Notes: a model not told the origin generated them from the sequence alone. Shown: positions 1 to 9,146, counted from the first letter of the stretch. The stretch is 64,000 bases of DNA from Collinsella sp. AK_207A (GCF_902501965.1 NZ_CABWID010000014.1:62001-126000); one strand, 5' to 3'. Made by a program: numbers and translations.

Positions 1-155
1 ATAAGCAGGGAGACTACCGGGCCGGTGTGGAGGCGATCGAGCGGATCGTGGATGATGCGGACCTGAGGGAGCGACTCTATAAAGGTGGAGTAGACACAGC
101 GAAAGATCGCGATTGGCACGTTTTGAAAAAGCAGATTATTGCTCTGTATGAATAA
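1..155 (+). CDS. Glycosyltransferase C-terminus (partial, GT4-like)
   Basis: An open frame enters from the left edge and stops with TAA at 153-155, leaving about 50 codons. The residues AGVEAIERIVDD followed by LRERLYKGG and a closing tryptophan-containing helix match the last helix of GT4-type glycosyltransferases, where a conserved segment on successive 'rounds' of degradation-like helices ends the second Rossmann domain. The catalytic part lies outside the window, so the call rests on a short tail only. A strong hairpin terminator follows directly, so this gene closes an operon transcribed toward the window. It suggests that the left edge lies at the end of another glycan gene cluster. Donor and acceptor cannot be inferred. 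Confidence 0.5.
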   Translation, partial: KQGDYRAGVEAIERIVDDADLRERLYKGGVDTAKDRDWHVLKKQIIALYE

Positions 156-159
156 CAGC

Positions 160-198
160 GATGCCGCCACATGCAATATGTGACGGCATCGTTTTTTG
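160..198 (+). terminator. Rho-independent terminator
   Basis: A 13-bp stem (160-172 with 178-190, one mismatch) closes a 5-nt loop and is followed by six T residues at 192-197. It sits 4 nt after the stop codon of the partial glycosyltransferase and between convergent genes. The T-tract lies only on the plus side, so it serves the upstream plus-strand gene. Confidence 0.85.
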
Positions 199-1971
199 TC
201 AGTGCAGGAAAAGGTCTCGTATTGCTCGCAGAGGCTTGGTCAATGCGCGACCGAGCCTGAATGATATTGAGCCCTCAATCTTTGAAATCACATCTTCTAA
301 TTCATGTATAAGAACATCTTTATCATGTATGGCTTCTTGACAACCATTTAGCGTCACATGCAAGGATGCTGTCTCATTCTCTATATCTGATAGATGCTGT
401 CGATAAGTGGAGAGCAGCTCCGACCAAAGCCTTGACTCTCTCGAGCCATTACTTATCAGTCTCTTGCTGTCAAGTTGGGCGTTCTGAAAGACATCGAGCC
501 AAAAGCCCCGATAGTCCCAGTTTGAAAGAGCGGCTATCTTCTGCCGCCCCTTTTCACCCATTGCATGCGCGAGGTTTTTATCGATTAATACTTGAGCCAA
601 TGCTTTTGCTGCGGCTTTGTAATTGTCCTGCTCAATGGTTAGTACGGCAGGGTTCTGCTCGGCGAGAGTCAAATTGGGAAGATCAAAGGAAACACATGGG
701 AGGCCGTGTGCCAACGCCTCGCCGAGGGCAAGGCACCATCCCTCCCGTCGTGAGGTAAGAAGAAAAGCATCTGATTTCTCGTACCATCTGCCCATCGCGC
801 TTTCAATTTGAGGGCCACATAGCTGGATGTGTTTTGTTACATGCAACTCATGCGCTTTTTGGAGTATGACTTCTTCATATCCTGGATCGATAGGACCGAC
901 CATGAGCAGCTGGGCATCGGGTATCATCTTAACGAGTTCGGCCATTATGTATAGAGCTTTTACAGGGCATTTATCCGGGGCGACTCGTGCCGGCCAGAGA
1001 ACAGTATGTCCCGAAAGAGGGGCCGCTGTTTTTGTGACGGGGCATGTAATGGGGTTTTGGGCTACTCGTATATTCGAATTGAAATGAATCCAGAAGAGGG
1101 CATCCAGTTCGCTGAGGCAGATAATCCCCGTTGCAAGCTTATACTGCAGTGGAAGATCTGCATGAATGGAGGGGAGATCTTTATCAAGAAAGAACTGGGT
1201 GAAAGAGGTTTGTATAAAAAGCTGAACGGGAATACCCAACGTTCTGATTGTCAACAGGTCAAACGTTAGAGCTTCTGAAAACCAGTGAGCAAAGACGACG
1301 TAGTCGACCTTGTTATCGATCAATGTCTCCCTCAGCGCTTTTCCTCGTGTCCAGTAGGTTTCACGCCCATAGTGGAAGAAGCTGGGAATCACGACACGTT
1401 TAACTTGAGAAGGAAGTGCGTAATCGTTTATTTCGGGTTCCTTGTTTGTAATTAGCAGGACTTCTTTTCCCATGTCGAGCCATAGTCTAGTGAGGTCCCT
1501 CGTTACCCGCTCTCCTCCTCCAATTCCAAGTGAATGGAAGAAGATTGCGACCGAATTTGTCTCATTGCTTATCGGCTGCAGTGATTTTGCCCCATCAATT
1601 CGATTGACTAAGGTGCTTGGCTTAGACCAGAAGTCAATTGCCAGGCGCGGGATTACCCTTTCGGCGCCATATTTCTCAATAAGATGGTCGAAATCCTGTG
1701 GGTTGCCAATGTTGATGCAACCATCTTCCAGCATAGAGCAATCCATGTATGTGACCCCTTCTAAATTGGCTGCCGTAGTATAGGACCATCGGGCAACACT
1801 GCTTAATTGTATATCGCTGTTTCTTTTCCCATGTAGGTTATTCGCAATATGTTTGTTCAACAGAGCGTATAGCACGTAAGCCGGTTGTTGCAATTCAATT
1901 TGCCGTAGGGCTTGTGTTAAAAATGCTGCTAATTTATTGAAAGGTATCATAACTGCAATAATTGAATCCAT
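199..1971 (-). CDS. GT4-family glycosyltransferase with C-terminal coiled coil
   Basis: About 590 residues. After an N-terminal region of about 140 residues without a recognised fold, a GT-B type glycosyltransferase begins with FFHSLGIGGGERVTRDL, the classic N-terminal GT4 glycine-rich loop. The second Rossmann domain follows (VLWPARVAPDKCP, then the donor-binding region SDAFLLTSRREGWCLALGEALA with the E-x7-E spacing typical of retaining GT4 enzymes). The last about 70 residues look like a coiled coil (SDIENETASLHVTL and on) ending in a basic helix, often seen in glycan-synthesis proteins that associate with the membrane or each other. The start chosen is ATG at 1971 (MDSIIAVMIPF). A longer reading from 2082 would overlap the divergent GH25 gene. 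No clear ribosome binding site is visible, so the start is uncertain. It is probably a cell-surface glycan enzyme; the substrate is unknown. Confidence 0.75.
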   Translation of the reverse strand: MDSIIAVMIPFNKLAAFLTQALRQIELQQPAYVLYALLNKHIANNLHGKRNSDIQLSSVARWSYTTAANLEGVTYMDCSMLEDGCINIGNPQDFDHLIEKYGAERVIPRLAIDFWSKPSTLVNRIDGAKSLQPISNETNSVAIFFHSLGIGGGERVTRDLTRLWLDMGKEVLLITNKEPEINDYALPSQVKRVVIPSFFHYGRETYWTRGKALRETLIDNKVDYVVFAHWFSEALTFDLLTIRTLGIPVQLFIQTSFTQFFLDKDLPSIHADLPLQYKLATGIICLSELDALFWIHFNSNIRVAQNPITCPVTKTAAPLSGHTVLWPARVAPDKCPVKALYIMAELVKMIPDAQLLMVGPIDPGYEEVILQKAHELHVTKHIQLCGPQIESAMGRWYEKSDAFLLTSRREGWCLALGEALAHGLPCVSFDLPNLTLAEQNPAVLTIEQDNYKAAAKALAQVLIDKNLAHAMGEKGRQKIAALSNWDYRGFWLDVFQNAQLDSKRLISNGSRESRLWSELLSTYRQHLSDIENETASLHVTLNGCQEAIHDKDVLIHELEDVISKIEGSISFRLGRALTKPLRAIRDLFLH

Positions 1972-2006
1972 GGTTTTATTCGTATCGAGGATGAAATGGA
2001 ACAAAA

Positions 2007-3887
2007 ATGAACAATAATCCCAATGATATCTATAATGATAAATCGTTTTCCAATTCGCAATTGATGACCCGTCGTGGGGCATTGTGCGCGGCTGCCGGAC
2101 TTGGTGTATCCCTCTTTCTACCCAATGTTGTTTTTGCAGACGAAGAACCCGATGCTTCAGCTGATTCTCAGCAAGATGACCGTCTTGCCCAGAGTTGGCG
2201 TTTCAGGGATGGTGCTCCTATAACGCCTGAGACGAATACCGATGATGACGGCATCATGCTGCTGGGCGATGGCATTCCCTACGGCAAGAACTCCGCCGGC
2301 CAGTGGTGCAACGGCCGCGGCGATGCTATTCCCGGGGCGCTGCTGCGGGGAGTCGATGTCAGCTACTTCCAGTTTTCGATTGATTGGAACGCCGTCATGG
2401 CTTCCGGTGTTGATTACGCGATCATCCGTGCCGCGTGGTCGGCACCCTATACCGATTCGAGTGGTACCTATCACGATGGTATCGATTCCTATTGGAACGG
2501 CAACGCGAGCGCGTGCGAGAGGGTTGGCATGCCGTACGGCGCCTATATCTACTCGTATGCGCGGACCGCTGCGGAGGCCGTGCGCGAGGCAGAGCATCTC
2601 ATTGGCCTCATGAGGGGCCATAAGCCGACGTACCCGCTCTACATCGACATCGAGGACGACAAGGTTGTGGGTGCGGACCTCAACGCCGTCGCCATTGCCT
2701 TCTGCCGGCGTATCGAGCAGGCCGGGTACCAGGCCGGCGTGTACGCCAACCTGAGCTTCTGGAACAAGTACCTGACGAGTTCCACGCTCAACAACTGGAC
2801 GCGCTGGATCGCGCAGTACAACGCGACTTGTGATTACGGTGGACGCTACGACATGTGGCAGTGCACGTCTTCAGGCGGCATCTCCGGCATCAACGGCTCG
2901 GTCGATATCAACTTCGATTACGTTGGCCTGAGCAACGAGTACTCTAGTCAGACTACATGGACTCGCGTATACGGACAGTCTCATCTTGATACCATGCTTG
3001 AGATTTCAAAAACGGGATGGGGCTCCTCGGATGCGGTGGTGATTGCTACTGAGCGGACATATTGGGACGCCCTGTCCGCGAGTGCGCTCGCAGGGTATTT
3101 GGGATGCCCTATCCTATTGACCTACACTGGGGCTTTGTCGAATCAAGCGAAGAGCGAGATCCAACGTCTTGGGGCAAAGACCGCCTATGTTGTTGGTGGC
3201 AACATTGCGATTGCCGATGCCGTTGACTCACAGATCAGAGCGGCTGGCTGCCCTACCGTTCAAAGGGTTTTTGGTCAGGACCAGCAGGGTACGGCGCGTG
3301 CGATTGCTGAATTCATCCGTAAGAAGAGCGGGGCTCAGTCAAAGACGTGCATTATTGCCACGTCTTGGAAATTCCAAGACGCCCTCAGCGTCTCCCCGTT
3401 TGCTTTCTGGAGCAAATCTCCTATATATCTGTGCGAGACCGGGTCTAATACATTGTCTGACGCTACGGTCAAATCAATTCAAAACGGTGGGTTTACCAAG
3501 GCCATTATTGTTGGTGGACCGGTCGCCGTGAATTCTTCCGTTGAAGGCCAGCTTCGGGGTATCGGCCTCTCCAACGTCAAGCGGGTGTATGGACAGACTG
3601 AATACGAAACGAGCCAGGCTATAGCTGAATGGGAGATTAGCGAAGGCATGGGCGTTTCTAATATGGCTGTAGCGACTGGTGAGACGTACTACGATGCCCT
3701 TTCCGGTGGTGCCCTTTGCGGGAAGAATGGCTCTGTCCTCACAATCGTGCATGATACCAATCGCGTCTGCCTCACAGATTTTATCCCCAAGCAAAAGGGC
3801 AAGGTGTCTCACGGATTTGTTTTTGGTGGTCCTATCGCCGTTTCGAAGACAAGCTGGCTTGTCCTATTGAGAAACTACCTGTATTAG
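2007..3887 (+). CDS. Secreted GH25 muramidase with three cell-wall-binding type 2 repeats
   Basis: 626 residues. A signal sequence (TRRGALCAAAGLGVSLFL, residues 21-38) has a twin-arginine-like pair and an AxA-type end at VVFA. Residues about 114-303 form a GH25 lysozyme domain: LLRGVDVSYFQ at its start (Asp118) and the YIDIED motif (Asp214, Glu216) carrying the catalytic carboxylates. From about residue 319 there are three CWB2 (PF04122) repeats, each starting with R-V-Y/F-G-Q and containing the A-x-WxDALS and GG-x-IA cores. The protein should hydrolyse the N-acetylmuramyl-beta-1,4-N-acetylglucosamine bond while bound to wall polymers. The start ATG at 2007 has a weak GGA upstream; an internal ATG at 2064 (MTRRGAL) would shorten the signal peptide and is an alternative. 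It diverges from the GT4 gene with only 35 bp between them. Confidence 0.93.
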   Translation: MNNNPNDIYNDKSFSNSQLMTRRGALCAAAGLGVSLFLPNVVFADEEPDASADSQQDDRLAQSWRFRDGAPITPETNTDDDGIMLLGDGIPYGKNSAGQWCNGRGDAIPGALLRGVDVSYFQFSIDWNAVMASGVDYAIIRAAWSAPYTDSSGTYHDGIDSYWNGNASACERVGMPYGAYIYSYARTAAEAVREAEHLIGLMRGHKPTYPLYIDIEDDKVVGADLNAVAIAFCRRIEQAGYQAGVYANLSFWNKYLTSSTLNNWTRWIAQYNATCDYGGRYDMWQCTSSGGISGINGSVDINFDYVGLSNEYSSQTTWTRVYGQSHLDTMLEISKTGWGSSDAVVIATERTYWDALSASALAGYLGCPILLTYTGALSNQAKSEIQRLGAKTAYVVGGNIAIADAVDSQIRAAGCPTVQRVFGQDQQGTARAIAEFIRKKSGAQSKTCIIATSWKFQDALSVSPFAFWSKSPIYLCETGSNTLSDATVKSIQNGGFTKAIIVGGPVAVNSSVEGQLRGIGLSNVKRVYGQTEYETSQAIAEWEISEGMGVSNMAVATGETYYDALSGGALCGKNGSVLTIVHDTNRVCLTDFIPKQKGKVSHGFVFGGPIAVSKTSWLVLLRNYLY

Positions 3888-3944
3888 CATGGTCCTTGGC
3901 TCGTAGATTACCTTTTCATGGGTTCGATGGGTCGATTTGCCTTT

Positions 3945-3993
3945 AAGAGAAACGACCGCCCCCGCGTTTCATGCGGGGGCGGTCGTTTCTCTT
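3945..3993. terminator. Bidirectional terminator, 21-bp perfect stem
   Basis: A perfect 21-bp inverted repeat (3945-3965 and 3973-3993) with a 7-nt loop (GTTTCAT) lies between the GH25 gene and the convergent decayed cell-wall-binding gene. The outer base pairs are A/T-rich on both sides, so it can stop transcription in both directions. Confidence 0.88.
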
Positions 3994-4008
3994 TGCGGGA
4001 TATCAGAT

Positions 4009-4945
4009 TCAGCCCAGTAGACGTTCACTGTGGGATCGCGTGCCATTTGAGTCGGTGAGGAAAATGGGAGACTTTGACCAGTATGTATAGGGCGCGATGC
4101 TCAGTGCATCCTGATAGGCTCTGGAAGTCGCGATGACGCACGTTGCGGATGAGGGGCGAGCGGGCCGGCAGACAGGGCATCCCAATAGCCGGAAATGGTG
4201 GCGACGGCGACTGTCGAACACGAGTCATCCGCCCATCCCTTCTTTGAGATTGCCTGCATAGTATCGAATTCGTCCTGTCCGAATACCCTCTCCCAGCCCT
4301 TCGGGATAGCGGTGTTCGCGGAGTTTGCCGCCGCAACCCTTGCTGCTGCAGGTCCTCCAGAATGCGAGGTCTTGGAGACCTCGCATTTAGCTTGTTTCGC
4401 CTCCTGTGGATTTTCTACTTTGTTGCTTTTGTCGGCTTTGCTGTTTTCCTCTTCAGCATCTCTCGGCGTTGGCAAGCTAACCGCAGAATCTTTGGAGCCG
4501 GAGTTTGCTTTTCCTCGGCCTCACTCGAGGCCTCCTCGCTTAAGGAGCTGTCGGTTTCCTTGTCGGCTGGATTACCGCCATCCGTTGCACCAGTGGGGAT
4601 CTCAGTTGTTTCCGTGGATGAACCACTGCCTGCAGCAGCATCTCCCGGAAGCGGTTCGGACGCGCTGCCGCTCTCATTAATAGCTTGGTTCTCCTTGGTG
4701 CCTGGCTTCATCGTCTCGATAGAATCAAGGGCTTTGACGGCGACCGTCGCCTCTTGATTGGGTGAAACCTGGCCGACTGCATCATGGGTCAAGAATGCCG
4801 GCGCGGATTGCCTACTCGTCCGCTCTATAGTGGCGGGCACATCTTCTTCGGCGATCGCCACGCACGGTACCATGCCAAGGCCGGCGGAGACGATAAGGGC
4901 AACCGAGAGGACTCGACTTGCTCGACTTGCGCGGAACGATTCCAT
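4009..4945 (-). pseudogene. Decayed secreted cell-wall-binding (CWB2) protein
   Basis: Three frames on the minus strand must be joined to follow this gene. Starting at ATG 4945 (MESFRASRASRVLSVAL) there is a signal peptide ending at VAIA, then a long Ser/Thr/Glu/Pro-rich linker. At a run of four T on the plus strand (4509-4512) the frame is lost; adding one base restores the linker, which then runs in another frame into a CWB2 repeat (RVFGQDEFDTMQAISKKGW, then YWDALSAGPLA). A second break near 4190 jumps to the middle of a different repeat unit (CVIATSRAYQDALSIAPY) and the frame stops at 4009. An intact CWB2 unit would have about 90 more residues at that junction, so an internal deletion of roughly 200 bp or more is inferred. 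The remnant is a truncated paralogue of the repeats in the neighbouring GH25 protein. A run of eight C at 4952-4959 lies just before the start codon. Confidence 0.8.
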
Positions 4946-5055
4946 GGGCATCCCCCCCCGGACGTCGAAACGCAACTTCAGAGATTATAATCTTCATAAG
5001 TTAGATAAATAATCAAAGGATTCGTGTATTCGAAACTGAAAAAAGGGGCACCACC

Positions 5056-6222
5056 ATGCAGTTCTCCCACAGGCTCGGCCTCTTCGGCGCGGAGGTCTTC
5101 GCGGCGTTGAACGACCGCCGCGTCGCCCTCGAGGCCGAGGGCCGCACCATCTACAACCTGTCCGTGGGCACGCCGGACTTCGCGCCGTACCCGCACGTGG
5201 TGGACGCCCTCACCGACGCCGCGCAGGATCCCGCCATGTGGAAGTACAGCCTGCGCGACCTGCCCGAGCTCAAGCAAGCGGTCTGTGACTACTACGAGCG
5301 CCGCTTCGGCATCTCCGGCATCACGCCCAACATGGTCGCCAGCTGCAACGGCACGCAGGAGGGCGTGGGCCACTTCGCCCTCGCGCTCGCCGATCCCGGC
5401 GATACCGTCATCGTGCCCGATCCGTGCTACCCCGTCTTCCAGGCGGGGGCCAAGCTCGCCGGGGCGGACATCTACTATTACCCGCTCTGCGCCGAGCACG
5501 ACTTCCTGCCCTACGTGGCGGATATTCCCGCCGAGGTTGCCGACCGCGCCAAGTACATGATCGTGAGCCTGCCCGCCAACCCTGTGGGCTCCGTTGGCAC
5601 GCCCGAACTCTACCAGGAGATCATCGACTTCGCTCGCGCCCACGACCTCATCATCGTGCATGACAACGCCTACTCGGACATCGTCTTCGACGGTCCGCGC
5701 GGCGGCTCGTTCCTCGGCTATCCCGGCGCGCTCGAGGTGGGCGTTGAGTTTTTCTCGCTCTCCAAGAGCTTCAACGTCACGGGCGCGCGCATCGGCTTCT
5801 GCGTGGGTCGCCCCGACGTGGTGGCCGCCTTCGCCAAGCTGCGCGGCCAGATTGACTTCGGTATGTTCCTGCCCATCCAGAAGGCCGCCATCGCCGCGCT
5901 CACCGGTCCGCTCGAGCAGGTTGAGGAACAGCGGCTCAAGTACCAGGAGCGCCGCGACGCGCTCTGCGACGGGCTCGAGGTGCTCGGCTGGGAGCGTCCG
6001 AACGCCCACGGCTCCATGTTCGTGTGGGCCAAGCTGCCCGGCGCGCGCACGGATTCCATGGCGTTCTGCGAGGAGCTCATGGAGAAGGCTGGCGTCATCG
6101 TCACGCCGGGCGCGAGCTTTGGCCCCTCGGGCGAGGGCTACGTCCGCATGGCGCTCGTGCTGCCGCCGGCGGGCATTCGCGAGGCCGTGGAGGCGATTCG
6201 CGCGGCGGGGATTCTCGGCTAA
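5056..6222 (+). CDS. PLP-dependent aminotransferase, class I/II (LL-DAP/N-acetyl-DAP aminotransferase-like)
   Basis: 388 residues, the full length of a fold-type I aminotransferase. Seen in the sequence: the N-terminal NLSVGTPDF loop, Asn175 in LPANPVG, the PLP-ring Asp203 and Tyr206 in HDNAYSD, the Schiff-base lysine Lys237 in SLSKSFNVTGARIG, and the C-terminal arginine in GYVRMAL. The closest families are LL-diaminopimelate aminotransferases and the related PatA-type enzymes. Because this window carries dapH and an M20 deacetylase but no other aminotransferase of the acetyl-DAP route, an N-acetyl-LL-2,6-diaminopimelate aminotransferase role is plausible, yet it lies 7 kb away from that operon and an aspartate or broad-range transaminase cannot be excluded. 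ATG at 5056 follows AAAAGGGG. Confidence 0.8.
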   Translation: MQFSHRLGLFGAEVFAALNDRRVALEAEGRTIYNLSVGTPDFAPYPHVVDALTDAAQDPAMWKYSLRDLPELKQAVCDYYERRFGISGITPNMVASCNGTQEGVGHFALALADPGDTVIVPDPCYPVFQAGAKLAGADIYYYPLCAEHDFLPYVADIPAEVADRAKYMIVSLPANPVGSVGTPELYQEIIDFARAHDLIIVHDNAYSDIVFDGPRGGSFLGYPGALEVGVEFFSLSKSFNVTGARIGFCVGRPDVVAAFAKLRGQIDFGMFLPIQKAAIAALTGPLEQVEEQRLKYQERRDALCDGLEVLGWERPNAHGSMFVWAKLPGARTDSMAFCEELMEKAGVIVTPGASFGPSGEGYVRMALVLPPAGIREAVEAIRAAGILG

Positions 6223-6366
6223 CGAACAGCGCGCCGTGCATCCACCGCCCTCACCAAGTCGCCGCGTTGACTCCACATCTGGAATCTCGACGAACGGTTG
6301 AGAATACCCGGCGAGTTGCGGGATAATGCAAGTCCGTAACCATTCTTCCTACCTTTGGGGGCAAAT

Positions 6367-7317
6367 ATGATTAACGACAGGAAAGTCGCCATCATCGGCT
6401 GCGGTTTCGTGGGTTCGAGCTCCGCGTTCGCCCTTATGCAGAGCGGCATCTTCTCCGAGATGGTGCTCATCGACGTGGACCGCAACCGCGCCGAGGGCGA
6501 GGCGCTCGACATCTCGCACGGCGTGCCGTTCGCCAGCCCGATGAAGATCTACGCGGGCGACTACTCCGACCTCGGCGATGCCGCCATGGTGGTCGTCACC
6601 GCCGGCGCCGCGCAGAAGCCCGGCGAGACGCGCCTCGACTTGGTCAACAAGAACGTCGCCATCTTCAAGTCCATCATCCCGCAGATTCGCGAGAGCGGTT
6701 TCTCCGGCGTACTGCTCATCGTCTCCAACCCAGTCGACGTGCTCACCTACGCTGCCGTCCAGATGTCCGGCCTACCCGAGGCCAAGGTCATCGGCTCCGG
6801 CACCGTGCTCGACACCGCCCGCCTGCGCTACATGCTCGGCGAGCACGTGGACGTGGACCCGCGCGACGTGCACGCCTACGTGATGGGCGAGCACGGTGAC
6901 TCCGAGCTCGTAGCCTGGTCCAGCGCCACGGTCGCCGGCGTTCCCCTGTCCGAGTTCTGCGAGCTTCACGGCCACTACCAGCACCGCGAGGCCGAGGCCC
7001 GCATCGCCGAGGACGTGAAGAACAGCGCGTACACCATCATCGAGAAGAAGCACGCCACCTACTACGGCGTGGCCATGGCCGTGCGCCGCATCTGCACCGC
7101 CGTCATGCGCGATGAGGACTGCGTGCTACCCGTCTCCAGCCTGATGGTGGGCGAGTACGGCCTCTCCGACCTGTGCATCTCCATGCCGACCATCGTGGGC
7201 CGCAACGGCGTGGTCGCGCGCGTGCCGGTCTCCATCAACGACGATGAGGAGAAGGAGCTGCAGAAGAGCGCCGCCGCGCTGAAGGCCATCATCGAGAAGG
7301 TCGACTTCAACGCCTAG
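6367..7317 (+). CDS. ldh: L-lactate dehydrogenase
   Basis: 316 residues. The N-terminal Rossmann motif GCGFVGSSSA binds NAD and Asp36 in LIDVD contacts the ribose. The substrate loop reads AAQKPGETRLD: the glutamine (Gln83) in this position marks lactate dehydrogenases, whereas malate dehydrogenases have arginine there, and Arg89 is the catalytic-loop arginine. Further on are DTARLR (substrate Arg152) and the catalytic His176 in GEHGDSE. It reduces pyruvate to L-lactate with NADH in the cytoplasm, regenerating NAD during fermentation. The real start is ATG at 6367 behind a GGGGG ribosome binding site; a TTG four codons upstream is unlikely. A terminator follows, so it is probably monocistronic. 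Confidence 0.93.
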   Translation: MINDRKVAIIGCGFVGSSSAFALMQSGIFSEMVLIDVDRNRAEGEALDISHGVPFASPMKIYAGDYSDLGDAAMVVVTAGAAQKPGETRLDLVNKNVAIFKSIIPQIRESGFSGVLLIVSNPVDVLTYAAVQMSGLPEAKVIGSGTVLDTARLRYMLGEHVDVDPRDVHAYVMGEHGDSELVAWSSATVAGVPLSEFCELHGHYQHREAEARIAEDVKNSAYTIIEKKHATYYGVAMAVRRICTAVMRDEDCVLPVSSLMVGEYGLSDLCISMPTIVGRNGVVARVPVSINDDEEKELQKSAAALKAIIEKVDFNA

Positions 7318-7335
7318 TCTCGCCCGCTGTTGAGG

Positions 7336-7383
7336 GGGACGCTCCCGCCCATCGATCGAGGTCGATGCGGGGGCGTCCCTTTC
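7336..7383 (+). terminator. Rho-independent terminator after ldh
   Basis: A 13-bp GC-rich stem (GGGACGCTCCCGC with its complement, one G-U pair) continues into an inner CATCGA/TCGATG stem and is followed by TTTCTC. It lies about 18 bp after the ldh stop codon. Confidence 0.8.
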
Positions 7384-7422
7384 TCGCTCTTCCGATCCGA
7401 TGCGCCCCGGGAGTTTCGCGCC

Positions 7423-8427
7423 ATGAACATCAACCACGCCATCCTGCACATCCTCGACTTCGACTCGTCAGTGAACGTCATGAGCCAGCGCGAGCTGGAG
7501 CTGGACACGCGCGCCGCCAAGTCCTTCGTGGCCACGCACCTGCGTCGCGCGCGCACCTCGGCCGATAACCGGCGGGGTAGCTTCTCGCCCGAGTCCGGTT
7601 TTGCGCCTGAGCTCAAGGCGTTCCTCTTCGGCGAGCGGGACTTCATCGACCTCTCGCAGCAGGTGGCGGAGTTTCTGGCAGCCGAGCTCGCCAAGGCCGA
7701 GAAGCCCGAGAGCACGGACGTGTTGGTCGCCGACTTCGAGGACGACGATGACGTGCGCTGGTTCGCCGTTCTGCTGCTTTCCAGCCGGCAGGCCTTCATG
7801 CACGAGGTGGGCCGCGAAGGCGGCGAGGTGGCCAACGCCATCAAGCGCCACTACGCGATCCTTCCCAATCCCTCGCAGAAGCTCGCGAGCTATGCGCTCG
7901 TGCGTGCGAGCTCGATGGAGATCTTCTACCAAGATAAGCCGCGCGAGATTGGCGGCATGGACACCCTGCTCATCCCGCAGGGGCTCCTGCAATGCGATGA
8001 GGGAACCTCGGGCAAGGAGGCCATCGAGGCCGTGACGCGCGCCGTGGCGCAGGCGGCCGAGGACCATGGCGCCAACGCGGCCGTGGCAGTTGCCGCGGTG
8101 AAGTCCGCGGTGGCGAACGCGGTGGAGGAGGACGAGGACCTGCCGCCCTGGGATGTGGTGGACGCGGCGCTCGCCGACGAGCCGCAGCTGCGCGACGCCG
8201 CCAAGGAGGCGCTGGCGAGCGAGGGGGTGCCCGAGCATGTGCCCGTGGAGCGGCACCAGGTTGAGCGCGCGGCGGTCAAGAGCCATCGCATCCGCACGGA
8301 TACGGGCATCACCATCACGTTCCCGGTGGACATGGTGGGCAACCCCAACTACGTCGAGTTTGTCAACGAGCCGAACGGCCTCATCAGCATCGAGCTCAAG
8401 CAGATCGGCAGCATCGAGAACCGGTAG
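7423..8427 (+). CDS. Nucleoid-associated protein, NA37/YejK family
   Basis: 334 residues starting at ATG 7423 (MNINHAILHILD). The N-terminal pattern INHAILHILDFDS with a nearby conserved stretch AFLFGERDFIDLSQQVA, and the C-terminal region RIRTDTGITITFPVDMVGNPNYVEF, match the 37-kDa nucleoid-associated protein family (PF04245), thought to bind chromosomal DNA. A C-terminal beta-rich segment ending in ISIELKQIG closes the family domain. A predicted start at a TTG upstream would lie inside the ldh terminator and is rejected; GGGAG sits at about 7409-7413 before the ATG. The exact role of the family in Gram-positive bacteria is not settled. No operon partner is evident. Confidence 0.82.
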   Translation: MNINHAILHILDFDSSVNVMSQRELELDTRAAKSFVATHLRRARTSADNRRGSFSPESGFAPELKAFLFGERDFIDLSQQVAEFLAAELAKAEKPESTDVLVADFEDDDDVRWFAVLLLSSRQAFMHEVGREGGEVANAIKRHYAILPNPSQKLASYALVRASSMEIFYQDKPREIGGMDTLLIPQGLLQCDEGTSGKEAIEAVTRAVAQAAEDHGANAAVAVAAVKSAVANAVEEDEDLPPWDVVDAALADEPQLRDAAKEALASEGVPEHVPVERHQVERAAVKSHRIRTDTGITITFPVDMVGNPNYVEFVNEPNGLISIELKQIGSIENR

Positions 8428-8522
8428 GTTGCGGGGCGTGGTTTGCGGGCTGCGGCTTGGGGTACGGCTTGGGCCTCGTGCATGGCCCCGTGGCTCTTGG
8501 CGATAAGTTGCATGTGGCTAAT

Positions 8523-8551
8523 TTGTAGGACCTGCGGGCGCGGCATATGCT
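8523..8551 (+). promoter_or_regulatory. Likely sigma-A type promoter for the flavodoxin gene
   Basis: TTGTAG at 8523-8528 and TATGCT at 8546-8551 are spaced by 17 bp and lie about 60 bp upstream of the flavodoxin ATG, in an AT-richer patch of otherwise GC-rich DNA. The gene also has a near-perfect AAGGAGGATCCT ribosome binding site. Confidence 0.5.
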
Positions 8552-8612
8552 AGCATCCAAGTAGCATTAGAAAATCAACGCTCGGAAGCGGGCATGTCGC
8601 AAGGAGGATCCT

Positions 8613-9035
8613 ATGAGCAAGACGGCTGTTGTGTACTGGAGCGGTACCGGCAACACCGAGGCCATGGCCGAGTATCTGGTGAACGCCATCAACGAGAAGG
8701 GTGGTCAGGCCGAGCTCTTTCCCGTGGACAGCTTCGACGTCTCCACGGCCGATGCGTACGACGCGTTCGCACTCGGCTGCTCCGCCTGGGGTTCCGAGGA
8801 GCTCGAGGCCAACGAGTTCCTGCCCGTCTACGAGGAGATCGAGCCTAAGCTGGCTGGCAAGAAGGTGCTGCTGTTCGGTTCCTACGGTCACGGCGATGCC
8901 GCCTACCAGCAGGATTGGAAGGCGCGCGCCGAGGAGGCCGGCGCTCAGGTGGTCGCTACCGTGGGCTCGCTCGACGCCCCCGAGGTCGAGGACGAGGAGG
9001 CGCTCGCCGCTGCCGCCGACCAGCTGCTGGCGTAA
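8613..9035 (+). CDS. Flavodoxin
   Basis: 140 residues, the length of a short-chain flavodoxin. The phosphate-binding loop WSGTGNTEAMA (residues 9-19) after a first beta strand VVYWS is the FMN signature; the middle loops (CSAWGSEEL and FGSYGHGD) would hold the isoalloxazine ring. It is a small cytoplasmic one- or two-electron carrier. A close paralogue lies at 52889-53308 in this window. It is probably transcribed alone: its own promoter lies upstream and a terminator follows. An unusually strong Shine-Dalgarno precedes the ATG, suggesting high expression. The redox partners cannot be told from the neighbourhood. Confidence 0.92.
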   Translation: MSKTAVVYWSGTGNTEAMAEYLVNAINEKGGQAELFPVDSFDVSTADAYDAFALGCSAWGSEELEANEFLPVYEEIEPKLAGKKVLLFGSYGHGDAAYQQDWKARAEEAGAQVVATVGSLDAPEVEDEEALAAAADQLLA

Positions 9036-9065
9036 GCGCGCCGTTCGCAATCCCATAGTCCGTAT

Positions 9066-9106
9066 GGAGTCCCGAGCATACCTAGCATGCTCGGGACTCC
9101 GTTTTT
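9066..9106 (+). terminator. Rho-independent terminator after flavodoxin
   Basis: A perfect 14-bp stem (9066-9079 with 9087-9100), a 7-nt loop and five T at 9102-9106. It lies 30 bp after the flavodoxin stop codon. Confidence 0.93.
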
Positions 9107-9146
9107 GCCCGATTGCTATCGCCGCGCCCAAGGCGTAGCGTTCGAG

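Noticed and set aside
4978-6276. A 432-codon antisense frame over the aminotransferase gene
   Set aside because: Composition typical of a reverse-strand shadow; the plus-strand gene has clear PLP motifs.
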